DNA of 13,613 nt from Betaproteobacteria bacterium (lineage in GTDB: Bacteria > Pseudomonadota > Gammaproteobacteria > Burkholderiales > SG8-39). Shown here piece after piece: positions 7,288 to 13,613 of this stretch; position 1 is the stretch's first letter, and each line of letters begins with the position of its first letter. The stretch covers positions 1-13,613 of the forward strand of contig JAFAGU010000150.1 in assembly GCA_019237595.1 (NCBI GenBank), given 5' to 3'. A program made the translations under genes and the position numbers. The notes beneath the pieces were generated by a model. That model made no database searches. It had not been told where the DNA came from and worked only from the letters and a program-made list of their open reading frames with translations.

Positions 7288-7965
7288 TCATGTACGCATC
7301 TCCTTGTCCAGGCGCTCGAGCAGGAGGTTCCAGTTGCGGATCTGCTTGGGCGAGCCGCTGCGGCCGCGCGCCTCGATCCACACCTCCTCGTCGTTGAAGC
7401 TGTAGACCGGGACGAGGTCGCGGCGCTGCGAGGCCGGCCGCACGCTCTCCTCCAGGTTGTCGAGCACGAGCGGCTCGGCATCCGGCTTCGGGTAGTAGGC
7501 GAGCACCATGTGCGCCTGGTTGAGCCGGATCGCCTTCACGTACGTCATGCGAAGGCGCGAGATCGGAACGCCGAGCTCCTTCAGCAGGAAGTACTTCGCG
7601 ATGGTGAAGTCCTCGCAATCGCCGCCGTTGCTCGCCACCGATTCCGCCGGCGTAGCCCAGTAGTCCGCCTCGCCCCAGTGCGTCTGGTCGTCCACGAACT
7701 GGATGCGGTTGAGCGTACGGTTGACTTCCACCAGCAGCTCCGCCTCGGCACCGGGCGAGCCCTTGCGCTGGGCCGCGTAGCGCTTCCACGCTTCCAGCCT
7801 GCCGCGGGCGGGAGCGCCGAAGCGGCGGGAGTATTCGTCGATCAGGCGCTGCGATACGGCGCTCGTGAAGCCGCGCTCGTCGCCACGCGCCTGCGCCTGC
7901 AGGAGGCCGCCCTGCCATGGCGCCACGAGCGCCAGCAGGACGAGAAGCTGCGTCAGCGATCGCAT
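7288..7965 (-). CDS. lapG: LapG-type periplasmic transglutaminase-like cysteine protease
   Basis: LapG is a calcium-dependent periplasmic protease that cuts large adhesins after a dialanine motif and frees them from the outer membrane. LapD holds it inactive when c-di-GMP is high. The 225-residue product has a signal peptide (about 1-25, ending ALQA-like LLQAQA) and the bacterial transglutaminase-like fold. The catalytic triad is visible as Cys117 in GGDCEDF, His152 in NQAHMVL and Asp169 in LVLDNLE. The spacing matches Pseudomonas LapG (Cys135, His172, Asp189) closely. The acidic residues flanking the Cys (Asp116, Glu118) match the calcium site. HWGEADYWATP (96-106) is also typical of the family. 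It lies 29 bases after the GAF-HlyD gene and 13 before lapD, so the three are almost certainly cotranscribed. Confidence 0.93.
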   Translation of the reverse strand: MRSLTQLLVLLALVAPWQGGLLQAQARGDERGFTSAVSQRLIDEYSRRFGAPARGRLEAWKRYAAQRKGSPGAEAELLVEVNRTLNRIQFVDDQTHWGEADYWATPAESVASNGGDCEDFTIAKYFLLKELGVPISRLRMTYVKAIRLNQAHMVLAYYPKPDAEPLVLDNLEESVRPASQRRDLVPVYSFNDEEVWIEARGRSGSPKQIRNWNLLLERLDKEMRT

Positions 7966-7994
7966 GGCAGCCTGGGATCCGGCGCAGGCGCCGC

Positions 7995-9332
7995 TCAGAC
8001 GCCCAGCGAGCGCCGCAGGTAGGCGATGGGCTTGCGCAGGAGGTAGTAGCCCAGCGCGACACGCCCGGAGTACACCTTGGCCGTTCCTCTCAGGCCGATG
8101 CGGGGAAGCCCCTGCCCCGGCAGCAGCTCGGCACGGATGACGTAGGCGAGCGCCCCGTCCGGCTGGGGAGTCGCCTCGTAGCTAGCGCGATCGATCTTCG
8201 CCTTGAGGGTGTGCAGCGGATCCACGTGCAGGAGGAGCTCCACGTCGCCCCCGCGCTCGAGCTCGATGGCGTCGTCCGGCGGGAGATACACCGTCACGTC
8301 GATGAGCGAAGGATCGGCGATCATCATGACCCGCTCGCCCACCTGGACCGGGCGGCCGCGCCAGTCGTCGGGACTCGAGAACACGGCCACGCCGCCCTGC
8401 GGCGCCGTGAGCCGGGAACGCCCGAGCACCTCGGTGAGGTATGTGACCTCCGCCGCCTTTTCCTGCACCCGCGCGTTGAGGACCTGGAGCTCGAGCCGGC
8501 TTGCTTCGTCGCTGAACGACTTGAACGTGGCGCGCTGAAGGTCCGCTCGGGCGACGTCGAGCGCCTTGGCCGCGAGCTCGAGCTTGTTCCGGAACGAGGT
8601 GTCGTCGAGCTCGGCGACCACCTCGTCCGCCTTCACGATCTGGTTCGGTTTCACCGTGATCTCGCGCACGACTGCGTCGAGAGGCGAGGTGACCGGGATC
8701 GGCCGGATGGGAGTGATCTCGGCCGGCGCGAGCGCGCTCAGCCGCACCGGAATCAACGCGGCGAGGACGAGGATGCCCGCGGCGATGCCCACCCGCTTCC
8801 ACAGATCGCGCCGTTTGAGCAGGCGCTTCGCCCAGTGACGTTCGCTCCGCCACGCCCAAAGGCCATAGCCCGTGGAACGTGCGATCCACTCCGCCGCCGC
8901 CCGCTCCGCCTCGGTGAAGGGCGTCGCGCGGAAGAACATGATGCCGCCCAGCGCTGCCCCGTTGGGTCCACGCAGCGGGCAGTGAAGCAGATGCGCGGGC
9001 GTCCAGTCGTCGCCGTCGGAAACGACCGCCTCGGGCAGCTCGGCGGACGCCTTTTGCTGCGGCGTCTCGAACGGATCGGGCGTTATGCTCTGGATGAGCT
9101 CCACGAGCCACTGCTGGTAGGGACTGTCCACCGAAACGTCTGCGAGCCCGGAAGCGGCCGCGATCATCGGCCGGGAGAGGAAATCGACGCGCCACAGGAC
9201 CGCCTGGTCGAAGCGCAGGACCTGAGAGCTGTCGTTCACTGCCCTGAACGCCACCTCGCGATTGGACTGCGCCGACTGGATGCGGCGCTCGAAGTCGAGC
9301 AGCGCCAGGGCCGGATGGGGGCTCACGCTCAT
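7995..9332 (-). CDS. HlyD-family periplasmic adaptor with N-terminal GAF-like domain
   Basis: The 445-residue protein has three parts. Residues about 10-165 resemble a GAF domain: LRFDQAVLWRVD, then GLADVSVDS, GAALGGIMFFRATPFTEAE and a final helix. A basic stretch (KRLLKRRDLWKR, 169-180) leads into one membrane segment (about 181-199). The rest is a HlyD/MFP adaptor: first lipoyl half (about 213-245, PLDAVVREITVKPNQIVKADE), coiled-coil hairpin (246-303), second lipoyl half (306-342) and beta-barrel (343-425), ending GYYLLRKPIAYLRRSLGV. By the positive-inside rule the GAF-like part would be cytoplasmic and the adaptor periplasmic. Adaptors bridge an inner-membrane transporter and TolC. The GAF ligand is unknown. 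It follows the first adaptor gene by 37 bases. The adaptor call is firm; the GAF call rests on pattern only. Confidence 0.85.
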   Translation of the reverse strand: MSVSPHPALALLDFERRIQSAQSNREVAFRAVNDSSQVLRFDQAVLWRVDFLSRPMIAAASGLADVSVDSPYQQWLVELIQSITPDPFETPQQKASAELPEAVVSDGDDWTPAHLLHCPLRGPNGAALGGIMFFRATPFTEAERAAAEWIARSTGYGLWAWRSERHWAKRLLKRRDLWKRVGIAAGILVLAALIPVRLSALAPAEITPIRPIPVTSPLDAVVREITVKPNQIVKADEVVAELDDTSFRNKLELAAKALDVARADLQRATFKSFSDEASRLELQVLNARVQEKAAEVTYLTEVLGRSRLTAPQGGVAVFSSPDDWRGRPVQVGERVMMIADPSLIDVTVYLPPDDAIELERGGDVELLLHVDPLHTLKAKIDRASYEATPQPDGALAYVIRAELLPGQGLPRIGLRGTAKVYSGRVALGYYLLRKPIAYLRRSLGV

Positions 9333-9369
9333 GCGGTGGTCATTGTCTCGCGAAAGACCGGTCCGGCGG

Positions 9370-10224
9370 CTATTTGCCCGCCGGACGGTTGTCGAACTGC
9401 GCGATTCCCACCATGCCGGGAAGGAGACGTCCGTTGCCCTTCTCGATTCGCGCCTCGAGCTCGAGCTGCTGGCTCACGCCGTCGACACGCGAGTTCATCT
9501 TGGACACGCGGGCGCGGAAGCTCTGCCCCGTCTCCCGAACCTGGATGGTCAGCGGCATCCCGACGCGCAGCCAGGCCACCCACGCCGCCGGCACGAACAT
9601 CTGCGCCTTGAGCGACGCCGGGTTCACGAGGTCTAGGAGCGGCTGGCCGACCTGGACGCTTTCGGCGGCCTTCACGCGAATGCGCGCCACGTTGCCCGAG
9701 AAAGGCGCATCCACCTTGCAATAGGCGAGCTGCGATTCGCGCAGCGCGAGCTGGCTCTTCGCCTTGTCGGCGGCGGCGGCGGCGACGGAAACCTCGAGCT
9801 CCCCCGCGGCGCCGAGCGCCTGGAGTCGCAGCCGCGCGAGGTGCGTCTCGCGCGCCGCGCGGTATTCCGCATCGGCGGTATCGAGCTGCGCCTGCTGCTC
9901 GGAGCAGTCGAACTCAAGGAGCCTCGCGCCCCTCTTGAACTGGTCGCCCAGCCCGATGTTGACGTCCTTGATGCGCCCGGCCATCTGCGCCGAGAGCACC
10001 GTCTCCTCGCCGGCCGCAATGAGCGCTGCGATCTCGCTTTCCTGCATCGCTTGCGCCGGCGCCTGCTTCGCTGCCGGGGAAACCGGGGCGGGCGTGGAAG
10101 CGGGCGCGCTTGGCGCCGACGGCGACCGCGCCGCCTGTCCGTTTTGCTTCTCCTGGCCGCGCACGGCCACCGCCACGGCAAGGGCGCCTAGCACCAAGCC
10201 GGCGATCAGGACGAGGCGCTTCAT
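9370..10224 (-). CDS. Short HlyD/MFP-type periplasmic adaptor protein
   Basis: The 284-residue product begins with a hydrophobic anchor or signal segment (about 3-22), then a Pro/Ala/Ser-rich linker (31-59). The first lipoyl half is about 72-108 (VLSAQMAGRIKDVNIGLGDQ), a short alpha hairpin covers about 108-166, the second lipoyl half is about 168-200 (CKVDAPFSGNVARI, VQVGQPLLDL), and a beta-barrel segment runs to about 275 (RLLPGMVGIAQF). This is the membrane-fusion-protein plan of tripartite export systems. Its ATG overlaps the stop of the TolC gene by 4 bases (ATGA), which implies translational coupling. The frame stays open upstream to 10467, but that part overlaps tolC and is not family-like, so the ATG at 10224 is the start. 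Cys107 and Cys169 lie at either end of the hairpin and could form a disulfide; that is inference. Confidence 0.88.
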   Translation of the reverse strand: MKRLVLIAGLVLGALAVAVAVRGQEKQNGQAARSPSAPSAPASTPAPVSPAAKQAPAQAMQESEIAALIAAGEETVLSAQMAGRIKDVNIGLGDQFKRGARLLEFDCSEQQAQLDTADAEYRAARETHLARLRLQALGAAGELEVSVAAAAADKAKSQLALRESQLAYCKVDAPFSGNVARIRVKAAESVQVGQPLLDLVNPASLKAQMFVPAAWVAWLRVGMPLTIQVRETGQSFRARVSKMNSRVDGVSQQLELEARIEKGNGRLLPGMVGIAQFDNRPAGK

Positions 10225-12278
10225 GGCTGCCCGCCCCCTGCACTGGCGAGTCCCGATGCTGGCTCGCCGAGCGTCGTATCGATCCGCAGCCGCACGGGTG
10301 CGCCTTCCTGCAGCGGATCCGTTTCCCCTTCCGGCATGAGCTCGCCGACCGCCGCGTGCATCGCCGGAGCGAGGGCGCGTGCCGCTCGCAGCGACGGGCG
10401 GGTGATCCGCACGGGCGAAAGATCCCCGATGACGCGGTAAGCGGCGCCTTCGCCGAGGATCCTCCACTGCTCGTCGTCGATCGGCTCGCTCAGAGTAGTC
10501 TTGAACTCCCGTTTGACCGGCGCGGGCGTCGCCGAGCGCGGCGAGGCGCTGACGCCGAGCGCCACGGTTCGGCGGCCATCCTGGGCCGGCTCGAGCGTAA
10601 GGGAGACGTCGAGAGTGACATCGGCCTGTGCCGGGTCGGCGGCTTTCATCTCGGCGCTATCGAGCACGCGCGCGATGCCCTCGCCGAGCAGCCCGGCTAC
10701 GCGCGAATCGGCGCCCGCGATCTTGCCCACTGCGATCGCGGGCTTCTTCGCCGCGGGGCGCGCGGCAAAGCTGGCCCGCTCGAGCTCGCCGTACCGCGCC
10801 GAGACGAGCGAGGCGAGATCGGCCACGGCCTTGGCCTCGTCCTCGCGCGGGACCGCGTCGTAGCCGACGGAGTTGAAAAGGCGCGCGATGCTCGCCTGGA
10901 CGTTGGCGAAGGCAAGGTCGCGGTTGATGTGGCTCGCCATGGCTCGCGCCCTTGTCCTGATCAACTCGAGCTCAGTGTCAATGCCGACCTTCTCGCTCGA
11001 AGCGAGGTATTGCACGATAAGATCGTCGTCGCGCGACGCCTCGTCCCAGATCAAGAATTCGTCCGCTACGAGCGTATAGCGGATCGCGGCGACGCGGGTC
11101 TGCGTGAGGATCGCCATTGCCATCGCCTGTCGCCGTGCGTCGTCGGCTCTACGCTGCGCCTCGTCGGCGCGATGAAGTGCAGGCACGGAAAAGGCCTTCA
11201 CCAGGTTGAATGCCACGCTGAGCCCGGCTTGCGTCCAGCTGTTGTTGACCAGAAAGCGGTTGGAGTCATACTGCCGCGAGAAATCGAGTCCAAGGCCCGG
11301 CAAGAGTGCTACGAGCGATTTCCTCGCCTCGTCGGCGGAGATTCGCGCCTTGTAGCCTTCTTCGGCCATTTCCGGTCTCGAGCGCAAGGCGACGTCGTCG
11401 AGCAGCTCCAAATTCGCGGTGAGGTCGAGCACCTCGCGCCTATCAGTGGCCGGAGACGCGATGCGCAGCTCGCCCGCAACAGGGGCATTGATGAGCCCCG
11501 CAAGCTCGATCTTTGCTTGCGCAAGATCCTGGCGGCGGAAGGCAATCTGCTGGCCAAGGTCCAGAAGCGCGCGGCGCAGGGTAGCGACTTGCACAGGCGG
11601 AAGAAGCTTCCGCGCCTCGATGTAACGAGTCCTCTCGATCGCGTGCTCGATTTCGCCTAGCAATCGATCCGCTTCGGGAAGCAGCCGCTCCGCGGCCTCT
11701 GCACGCCACCAGGCTACGCGCACGTCGTGCATCAGCATCTGCACGGCCTTGCGACGGTGTTCCTCAGCGATCAGTTTCTGGTCGGCGAGCTGCCGGGCGC
11801 GAAAGTAACTTACGCCAAAATCGAGGATGTTCCAGGTAAACCCGATGCTCGCTGTGGAATGGCTGCGCTCGACGGCGGCTGTCGGAGTCGTCGCGAGCGT
11901 ACCCTGCGGAGTGAAGCCAAAGCCGAAAGCATCATTGTTACGCGTTGTGTACCCGGCGTTGCCAACGACCTTGGGGAGAAGGTCGAACTGTGCGACGTCC
12001 AATTGCGCAGCAGCCGCAGCCTCTTCCATTTGCCTCTGGCGATATTCCGCCTGGTATTTGAGGGCCCGGGCCGTCGCCTCGGCAAGCGTGATCGGATGGT
12101 CGATCGGTTCCTGTCCTTCGAATAGGGCCTTCTTCGCCTCGGAGCCCAAGCGCGTACGCTCGGCCTCGTCGAACGGCCGGGTCGTCACCGCGCAGCCGGC
12201 GAGCAAAAAGCCCAGCACGGCGGCAAGTGCCATCGTCTTCCACCCGGCCCAGCCGTACCGGTACCCCGGACCCCGCAT
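10221..12278 (-). CDS. TolC-family outer-membrane lipoprotein with extra C-terminal domain
   Basis: TolC-family proteins form the trimeric outer-membrane and periplasmic tunnel of tripartite exporters. The 685-residue product has a lipoprotein signal with lipobox LLAGC (Cys29), so the mature protein is probably acylated. Residues about 62-475 carry the duplicated TolC fold: HPITLAEATARAL at the start, long helices with SIGFTWNILDFGVSYFRA (144-161) in the first half, and QAGLSVAFNLVKAFSVP (350-366) in the second. Residues about 512-685 lie beyond the TolC repeat and I do not recognise them. They are beta-rich, include a stretch like AIAVGKIAGADSRVAGLLGEG, and end in a Gly/Ala tail. Most TolC proteins are about 450-500 residues. 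Its stop overlaps the start of the adaptor gene. It follows the adhesin-like gene by 73 bases. Confidence 0.88.
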   Translation of the reverse strand: MRGPGYRYGWAGWKTMALAAVLGFLLAGCAVTTRPFDEAERTRLGSEAKKALFEGQEPIDHPITLAEATARALKYQAEYRQRQMEEAAAAAQLDVAQFDLLPKVVGNAGYTTRNNDAFGFGFTPQGTLATTPTAAVERSHSTASIGFTWNILDFGVSYFRARQLADQKLIAEEHRRKAVQMLMHDVRVAWWRAEAAERLLPEADRLLGEIEHAIERTRYIEARKLLPPVQVATLRRALLDLGQQIAFRRQDLAQAKIELAGLINAPVAGELRIASPATDRREVLDLTANLELLDDVALRSRPEMAEEGYKARISADEARKSLVALLPGLGLDFSRQYDSNRFLVNNSWTQAGLSVAFNLVKAFSVPALHRADEAQRRADDARRQAMAMAILTQTRVAAIRYTLVADEFLIWDEASRDDDLIVQYLASSEKVGIDTELELIRTRARAMASHINRDLAFANVQASIARLFNSVGYDAVPREDEAKAVADLASLVSARYGELERASFAARPAAKKPAIAVGKIAGADSRVAGLLGEGIARVLDSAEMKAADPAQADVTLDVSLTLEPAQDGRRTVALGVSASPRSATPAPVKREFKTTLSEPIDDEQWRILGEGAAYRVIGDLSPVRITRPSLRAARALAPAMHAAVGELMPEGETDPLQEGAPVRLRIDTTLGEPASGLASAGGGQP

Positions 12279-12295
12279 ATTTCTCTTTTTGGCAC

Positions 12296-12312
12296 GCCGC
12301 TTTACGAGCGGC
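12296..12312. other. Hairpin between adhesin-like gene and tolC-like gene
   Basis: GCCGCT (12296-12301), a 5-base loop and AGCGGC (12307-12312) form a perfect 6-bp GC-rich stem in the 73-base gap. On the transcribed minus strand the hairpin is followed by GTGCCAAAAAGAG, not a U-run, so it is not a standard intrinsic terminator. It could partly stop transcription or shield the upstream message from decay, setting more adhesin than exporter. The stem is seen; its role is inference. Confidence 0.35.
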
Positions 12313-12351
12313 TTCTCGCACCCATTCTAGCTGGAGCGGGCGAAACCTGCT

Positions 12352-13613
12352 CTAGCGCCGCGTCGGGCCCTTGGGGACGTCGGCGCGGGCGATCTTGTCG
12401 AGCAGCGGATCGCGCGAGGCCTTCGCGGCGCGCAGCTGCTCGCTGAAGGAGGCAGCCGGCTCTTTCTGGGCCTTTCCGCCACCGCTCGCGCCGGGCTTGG
12501 AGGCAGGACGGCCATCGTTCTGGCGACCCTCGAGGCGAGCCTTCTCGGCTTCCTTCTTGTCGACGTCGAGGCCCAGGACCGCGTCGGCGGAGCTCGGGTC
12601 GGGCACGCGCCCGGAGCGCAGGTCCTCGACCAGCAGCACGAACTTGGTGTGCGCTTCTCGCCCTTCGGTGTCTCGCGCGATGACCTCGATCTCGAGCGAG
12701 CCCTGCAGGCCTTCGGGCGGATGGCCCGCGAATATCCCCCTCACGCCTTCGAAGCTCAGCCATGATGGGAGCACGGTGCCGTCCGCCATGCGAGCTTCGA
12801 GGTGGACGATCGCCGCCGGATCGGTGTGTGCGAACGCGTCCTCCGGAACGCGCAGTGTGCCGGTATCTTCCCCGGTGAGCTGCATGTTCGGAATGCCGTG
12901 GAAGACGAATAGGCGATGTCCGCCAAGTGCCGGCCCCGAGCCCGCCGCGGCCTGCAGCACGGCTTCCGCGGACGAGAGCCGTGCGACCGGGAAGCCGAGC
13001 AGATCGGATGGACCCGCCGCAGTCGCCGGGAGAGCGTTCAGGTCCGGCATCGTGGGTGCGCTGAAGGTCGCCGCAGACTGGGATGGAACACCGGCTTGGC
13101 CCTTCAGGTCTGCCGCCGGAACGGTATTGTCGACGGGCAGCTTGAGGCTGATGGAATCTCCTCCCGGCTGCGGTACGGAAGATACTTCGGCACCACTGGA
13201 GGACTGCCCGGACGTGGAGGTCCTGATGCTCGACGTGCCGCCACTTGCTTGCGGAGGCAGAGTGACGGGTCCGTTGATGGTCACCTGGCCGGCGTCGGCT
13301 GAGCTAGTCGAGCGGCCGAGCGAGTCGGTGGCGCGTGCCGCGATGACATAGCTGCCGGGAATGAGGCTCTGTCCAGCAACGCCGAGATTCAACATCCAAT
13401 GGTTGCCCGAAGTCGTCAGGGCAGGACTCGAGCCGAGGACATAGGTGACACCATCAACCGTCACCGAAAGCCCTGCCGTATGCGCAGCATCAAAGCTTCC
13501 TGTGATAGTCGGCTCGGGATCGGTCGTCGTAAGGGCATCGGCAACCGGCGCACCCGGAACGTCCGGGAGCACCGCTACGGTCGAGGTGAGCGCGAGAAGG
13601 CTCGAATTCGCAT
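12352..13613 (-). CDS. C-terminal part of a large Ig/cadherin-like surface protein (adhesin-like; 5' end outside window)
   Basis: The frame is open from the right edge to a TAG at 12352, so about 420 C-terminal residues are visible. Near the edge is a bacterial Ig-like repeat of the kind found in giant adhesins: PTITGSF, LSVTVDGVTYVLGSS, HWMLNLG, GSYVIAARATDSLGRS. Then comes a Ser/Thr/Pro/Ala-rich linker, and a cadherin-like putative-Ig domain with VLPSWLSFEGVRGIFAGHPP and GSLEIEVIARDTEGREA. The end is charged and low in complexity, with FSEQLRAAKASRDPLLDKI close to the C-terminus. No RTX nonapeptides are seen. TAAG (13012-13023) and AAAG (12940-12951) resemble LapG cleavage motifs. Its place upstream of an exporter and lapG-lapD suggests it is the exported, LapG-controlled substrate. 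A GTG at 13572 is inside the gene, not a start. Total size and N-terminal domains cannot be seen. Confidence 0.78.
   Translation of the reverse strand, partial: ANSSLLALTSTVAVLPDVPGAPVADALTTTDPEPTITGSFDAAHTAGLSVTVDGVTYVLGSSPALTTSGNHWMLNLGVAGQSLIPGSYVIAARATDSLGRSTSSADAGQVTINGPVTLPPQASGGTSSIRTSTSGQSSSGAEVSSVPQPGGDSISLKLPVDNTVPAADLKGQAGVPSQSAATFSAPTMPDLNALPATAAGPSDLLGFPVARLSSAEAVLQAAAGSGPALGGHRLFVFHGIPNMQLTGEDTGTLRVPEDAFAHTDPAAIVHLEARMADGTVLPSWLSFEGVRGIFAGHPPEGLQGSLEIEVIARDTEGREAHTKFVLLVEDLRSGRVPDPSSADAVLGLDVDKKEAEKARLEGRQNDGRPASKPGASGGGKAQKEPAASFSEQLRAAKASRDPLLDKIARADVPKGPTRR

Noticed and set aside
5532..7397. Long plus-strand frame opposite the lapD-like gene
   Set aside because: Composition is Arg/Ala/Leu/His-rich and shadow-like. 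The minus strand encodes a complete LapD-type protein.
7275..7481. N-terminal extension of lapD (69 more codons)
   Set aside because: The extra Arg/Ser/Thr-rich residues overlap lapG in another frame and precede an obvious LapD membrane start at the ATG at 7274.
7917..9611. Long plus-strand frame opposite the GAF-HlyD gene
   Set aside because: Antisense shadow of a recognisable adaptor gene. No start signal or domain supports it.
10225..10467. N-terminal extension of the short adaptor (81 more codons)
   Set aside because: It overlaps the end of the TolC gene, is Arg/Gly-rich and would bury the hydrophobic anchor in mid-protein. The ATGA overlap at 10221-10224 gives a natural start.
10110..11660. 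Long plus-strand frame opposite the TolC-family gene
   Set aside because: Antisense shadow. The minus-strand product has a lipobox and the TolC fold.
13570..13572. GTG as the start of the adhesin-like gene
   Set aside because: The same frame continues open and coding-like to the window edge, and the Ig-like repeat begins around there. The true start is outside the window.
1..13613. CRISPR arrays, tRNA or rRNA genes, insertion sequences
   Set aside because: No direct-repeat arrays, cloverleaf-like sequences, transposase frames or terminal repeats were recognised on either strand.

Overview
The window is about 13.6 kb of high-GC proteobacterial DNA. The gene order grpE-dnaK-dnaJ, a sigma-32-type heat-shock promoter, an AsmA-family protein, outer-membrane lipoproteins and a LapD/LapG pair all point to a Gram-negative proteobacterium, most likely a betaproteobacterium. 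I cannot name the species from the sequence. The genes are tightly packed and read as native chromosomal DNA. I see no tRNA, rRNA, CRISPR array, insertion sequence or integrase.

Left part (1-5327). A truncated AsmA-family gene on the minus strand runs off the left edge. It diverges from the heat-shock operon grpE-dnaK-dnaJ on the plus strand. Between them lie a good match to a sigma-32 promoter and a perfect 9-bp inverted repeat whose right arm overlaps the -10 element. The promoter sits so close to the likely grpE start codon that the heat-shock transcript may have almost no leader. dnaJ starts with TTG four bases after the dnaK stop, and a competing out-of-frame ATG overlaps that stop.

Right part (5331-13613, all minus strand, read from right to left). 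A single close-packed cluster contains: the 3' end of a large Ig/cadherin-like surface protein (adhesin-like, running off the right edge); a TolC-family outer-membrane lipoprotein with an extra C-terminal domain; a short HlyD-type periplasmic adaptor; a second HlyD-type adaptor with a cytoplasmic GAF-like domain at its N-terminus; a LapG-type periplasmic cysteine protease; and a LapD-type inner-membrane c-di-GMP receptor with degenerate GGDEF and EAL domains.

How the right-hand genes probably work together: the adaptors and the TolC protein export the large surface protein. LapG can cut it to release cells from a surface. LapD, when bound to c-di-GMP, holds LapG inactive in the periplasm so that the adhesin stays on the cell. 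The LapD-LapG part follows well-studied family knowledge; its application here is inference. What is unusual is the secretion part: two adaptors, one fused to a GAF-like domain, an extended TolC lipoprotein, and no ABC transporter (LapB-type) anywhere in the visible cluster. The visible adhesin C-terminus lacks RTX repeats but carries two dialanine motifs resembling LapG sites. This set is the best candidate for a less-described system in the window. dnaJ and lapD converge with only three bases between their stop codons.
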